From Hyphomicrobiales bacterium (GTDB lineage Bacteria; Pseudomonadota; Alphaproteobacteria; Rhizobiales; Aestuariivirgaceae): a DNA stretch of 6,225 nucleotides. The stretch spans positions 1-6,225 of the forward strand of contig JABDJG010000244.1 of NCBI GenBank assembly GCA_013002595.1. Direction: 5' to 3'. The notes under the pieces are model-generated. The model saw only the letters and a list, made by a program, of their open reading frames with translations, did no database searches and had not been told where the DNA came from. The first letter of the stretch is position 1. Every line of letters begins with the position of its first letter. The position numbers were made by a program, and so were the translations under genes. Below, in pieces: positions 5,777-6,225 of the stretch.

Positions 5777-6225
5777 GGTTTCACCTTACGCCATTGGGTG
5801 ACGGTCATGCGCGGGCGCATGGCGCGTTTGCTGCCGACTTCGCTCAGATGTTCGATACCGATGCGAACCAGATCGCCGCCGTGCGCAGCCTGAAGGGCGA
5901 CGAGATGGGTTTCGCCCTCGAGCGTTACGGCATTTGCAACCAGACGGCCTTGCGGCTTCAGCGCGCTCCAGCATGTCTCGAACTGGACGGTGTTGGCAAC
6001 ATCGCCGCCGATGAAAATGGCATCGGGTGCCGGCTGGCCGGTCAGCGTTTCCGGCAGATTTCCGGACATGATCTGCAGATGCGGCACGCCAAGCTGCTCG
6101 CGGTTGTGCTCGATCATGGCGATGCGGTCCGGCTCGCGTTCGAAGGCGATGGCTTTGGTGTGCGGCGCGGCGCGCAACCATTCGATGGCGATTGAGCCGC
6201 AGCCGGCGCCGACGTCCCACAACAG
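5773..6225 (-). CDS. cobL: Precorrin-6Y C5,15-methyltransferase (decarboxylating), C-terminal CbiT-like domain (5' end cut off)
   Basis: Only the last 150 codons are inside the window; the frame stays open to base 6225 and the gene starts further right. The visible part is a Rossmann-type class I methyltransferase: WDVGAGCGSIAIEW, the AdoMet-binding glycine motif, begins at about 6219. It is followed by AFEREPDRIAMIEHN (the acidic residue that holds the ribose), SGNLPE and AIFIGGD. In CobL this half methylates C15 and decarboxylates the C12 acetate, while the missing N-terminal half methylates C5. The WDVGAGCGSIAIEW form resembles CobL more than stand-alone CbiT, but since the N-terminal half is not seen a separate CbiT remains possible. 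The TGA stop overlaps the cobI ATG as ATGA. A TTG at 6222 within the motif region is not a credible start. Confidence 0.83.
   Translation of the reverse strand: MLWDVGAGCGSIAIEWLRAAPHTKAIAFEREPDRIAMIEHNREQLGVPHLQIMSGNLPETLTGQPAPDAIFIGGDVANTVQFETCWSALKPQGRLVANAVTLEGETHLVALQAAHGGDLVRIGIEHLSEVGSKRAMRPRMTVTQWRKVKP

Noticed and set aside
6100..6225. Cobalamin riboswitch expected in front of a cob operon
   Set aside because: The right edge is still inside cobL coding sequence. The operon start lies outside the window, so absence here means nothing.

Overview
The window is GC-rich, densely packed bacterial DNA. Gene content (a polar amino acid ABC transporter, a CbiG-CobJ fusion, a CobL-type enzyme, GGGCTTGACCC palindromes) points to an alphaproteobacterium, probably of the Hyphomicrobiales or a relative. 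That placement is inference from gene families and style, not from a marker gene.

Layout. Two operons converge on a short gap. On the + strand, bases 1-1426 hold the end of an amino acid ABC transporter operon: a HisM/GlnP-type permease cut by the window edge, then its HisP/GlnQ-type ATPase. The gap at 1427-1621 holds two inverted copies of a 35-base REP-like element, one behind each operon. On the - strand, read from the right edge leftward, are cobL (cut by the edge), cobI, a cbiG-cobJ fusion, cobM, and a PhyH-type iron/2-oxoglutarate dioxygenase. The four cob genes overlap by 4, 7 and 4 bases. The dioxygenase follows cobM after only 26 bases, so it probably shares the transcript.

How the genes work together. 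CobI, CobJ, CobM and CobL are corrin-ring methyltransferases in the middle of cobalamin (vitamin B12) synthesis: C20, then C17 with ring contraction, then C11, then C5/C15 with decarboxylation. CbiG, best known from the anaerobic route, is fused in front of CobJ. The ring-hydroxylating step before CobJ (CobG or CobZ in known aerobic systems), cobH and cobK are not in the window. The transporter pair imports a polar amino acid or related solute; its binding protein and any partner permease lie upstream of the window.

I see no clearly new system. The points most worth checking are the dioxygenase at the tail of the cob operon, a palindromic in-frame segment in the CbiG linker with unusual codons, and the mirrored REP-like pair between the operons. 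No tRNA, rRNA, CRISPR, insertion sequence or cobalamin riboswitch is visible.
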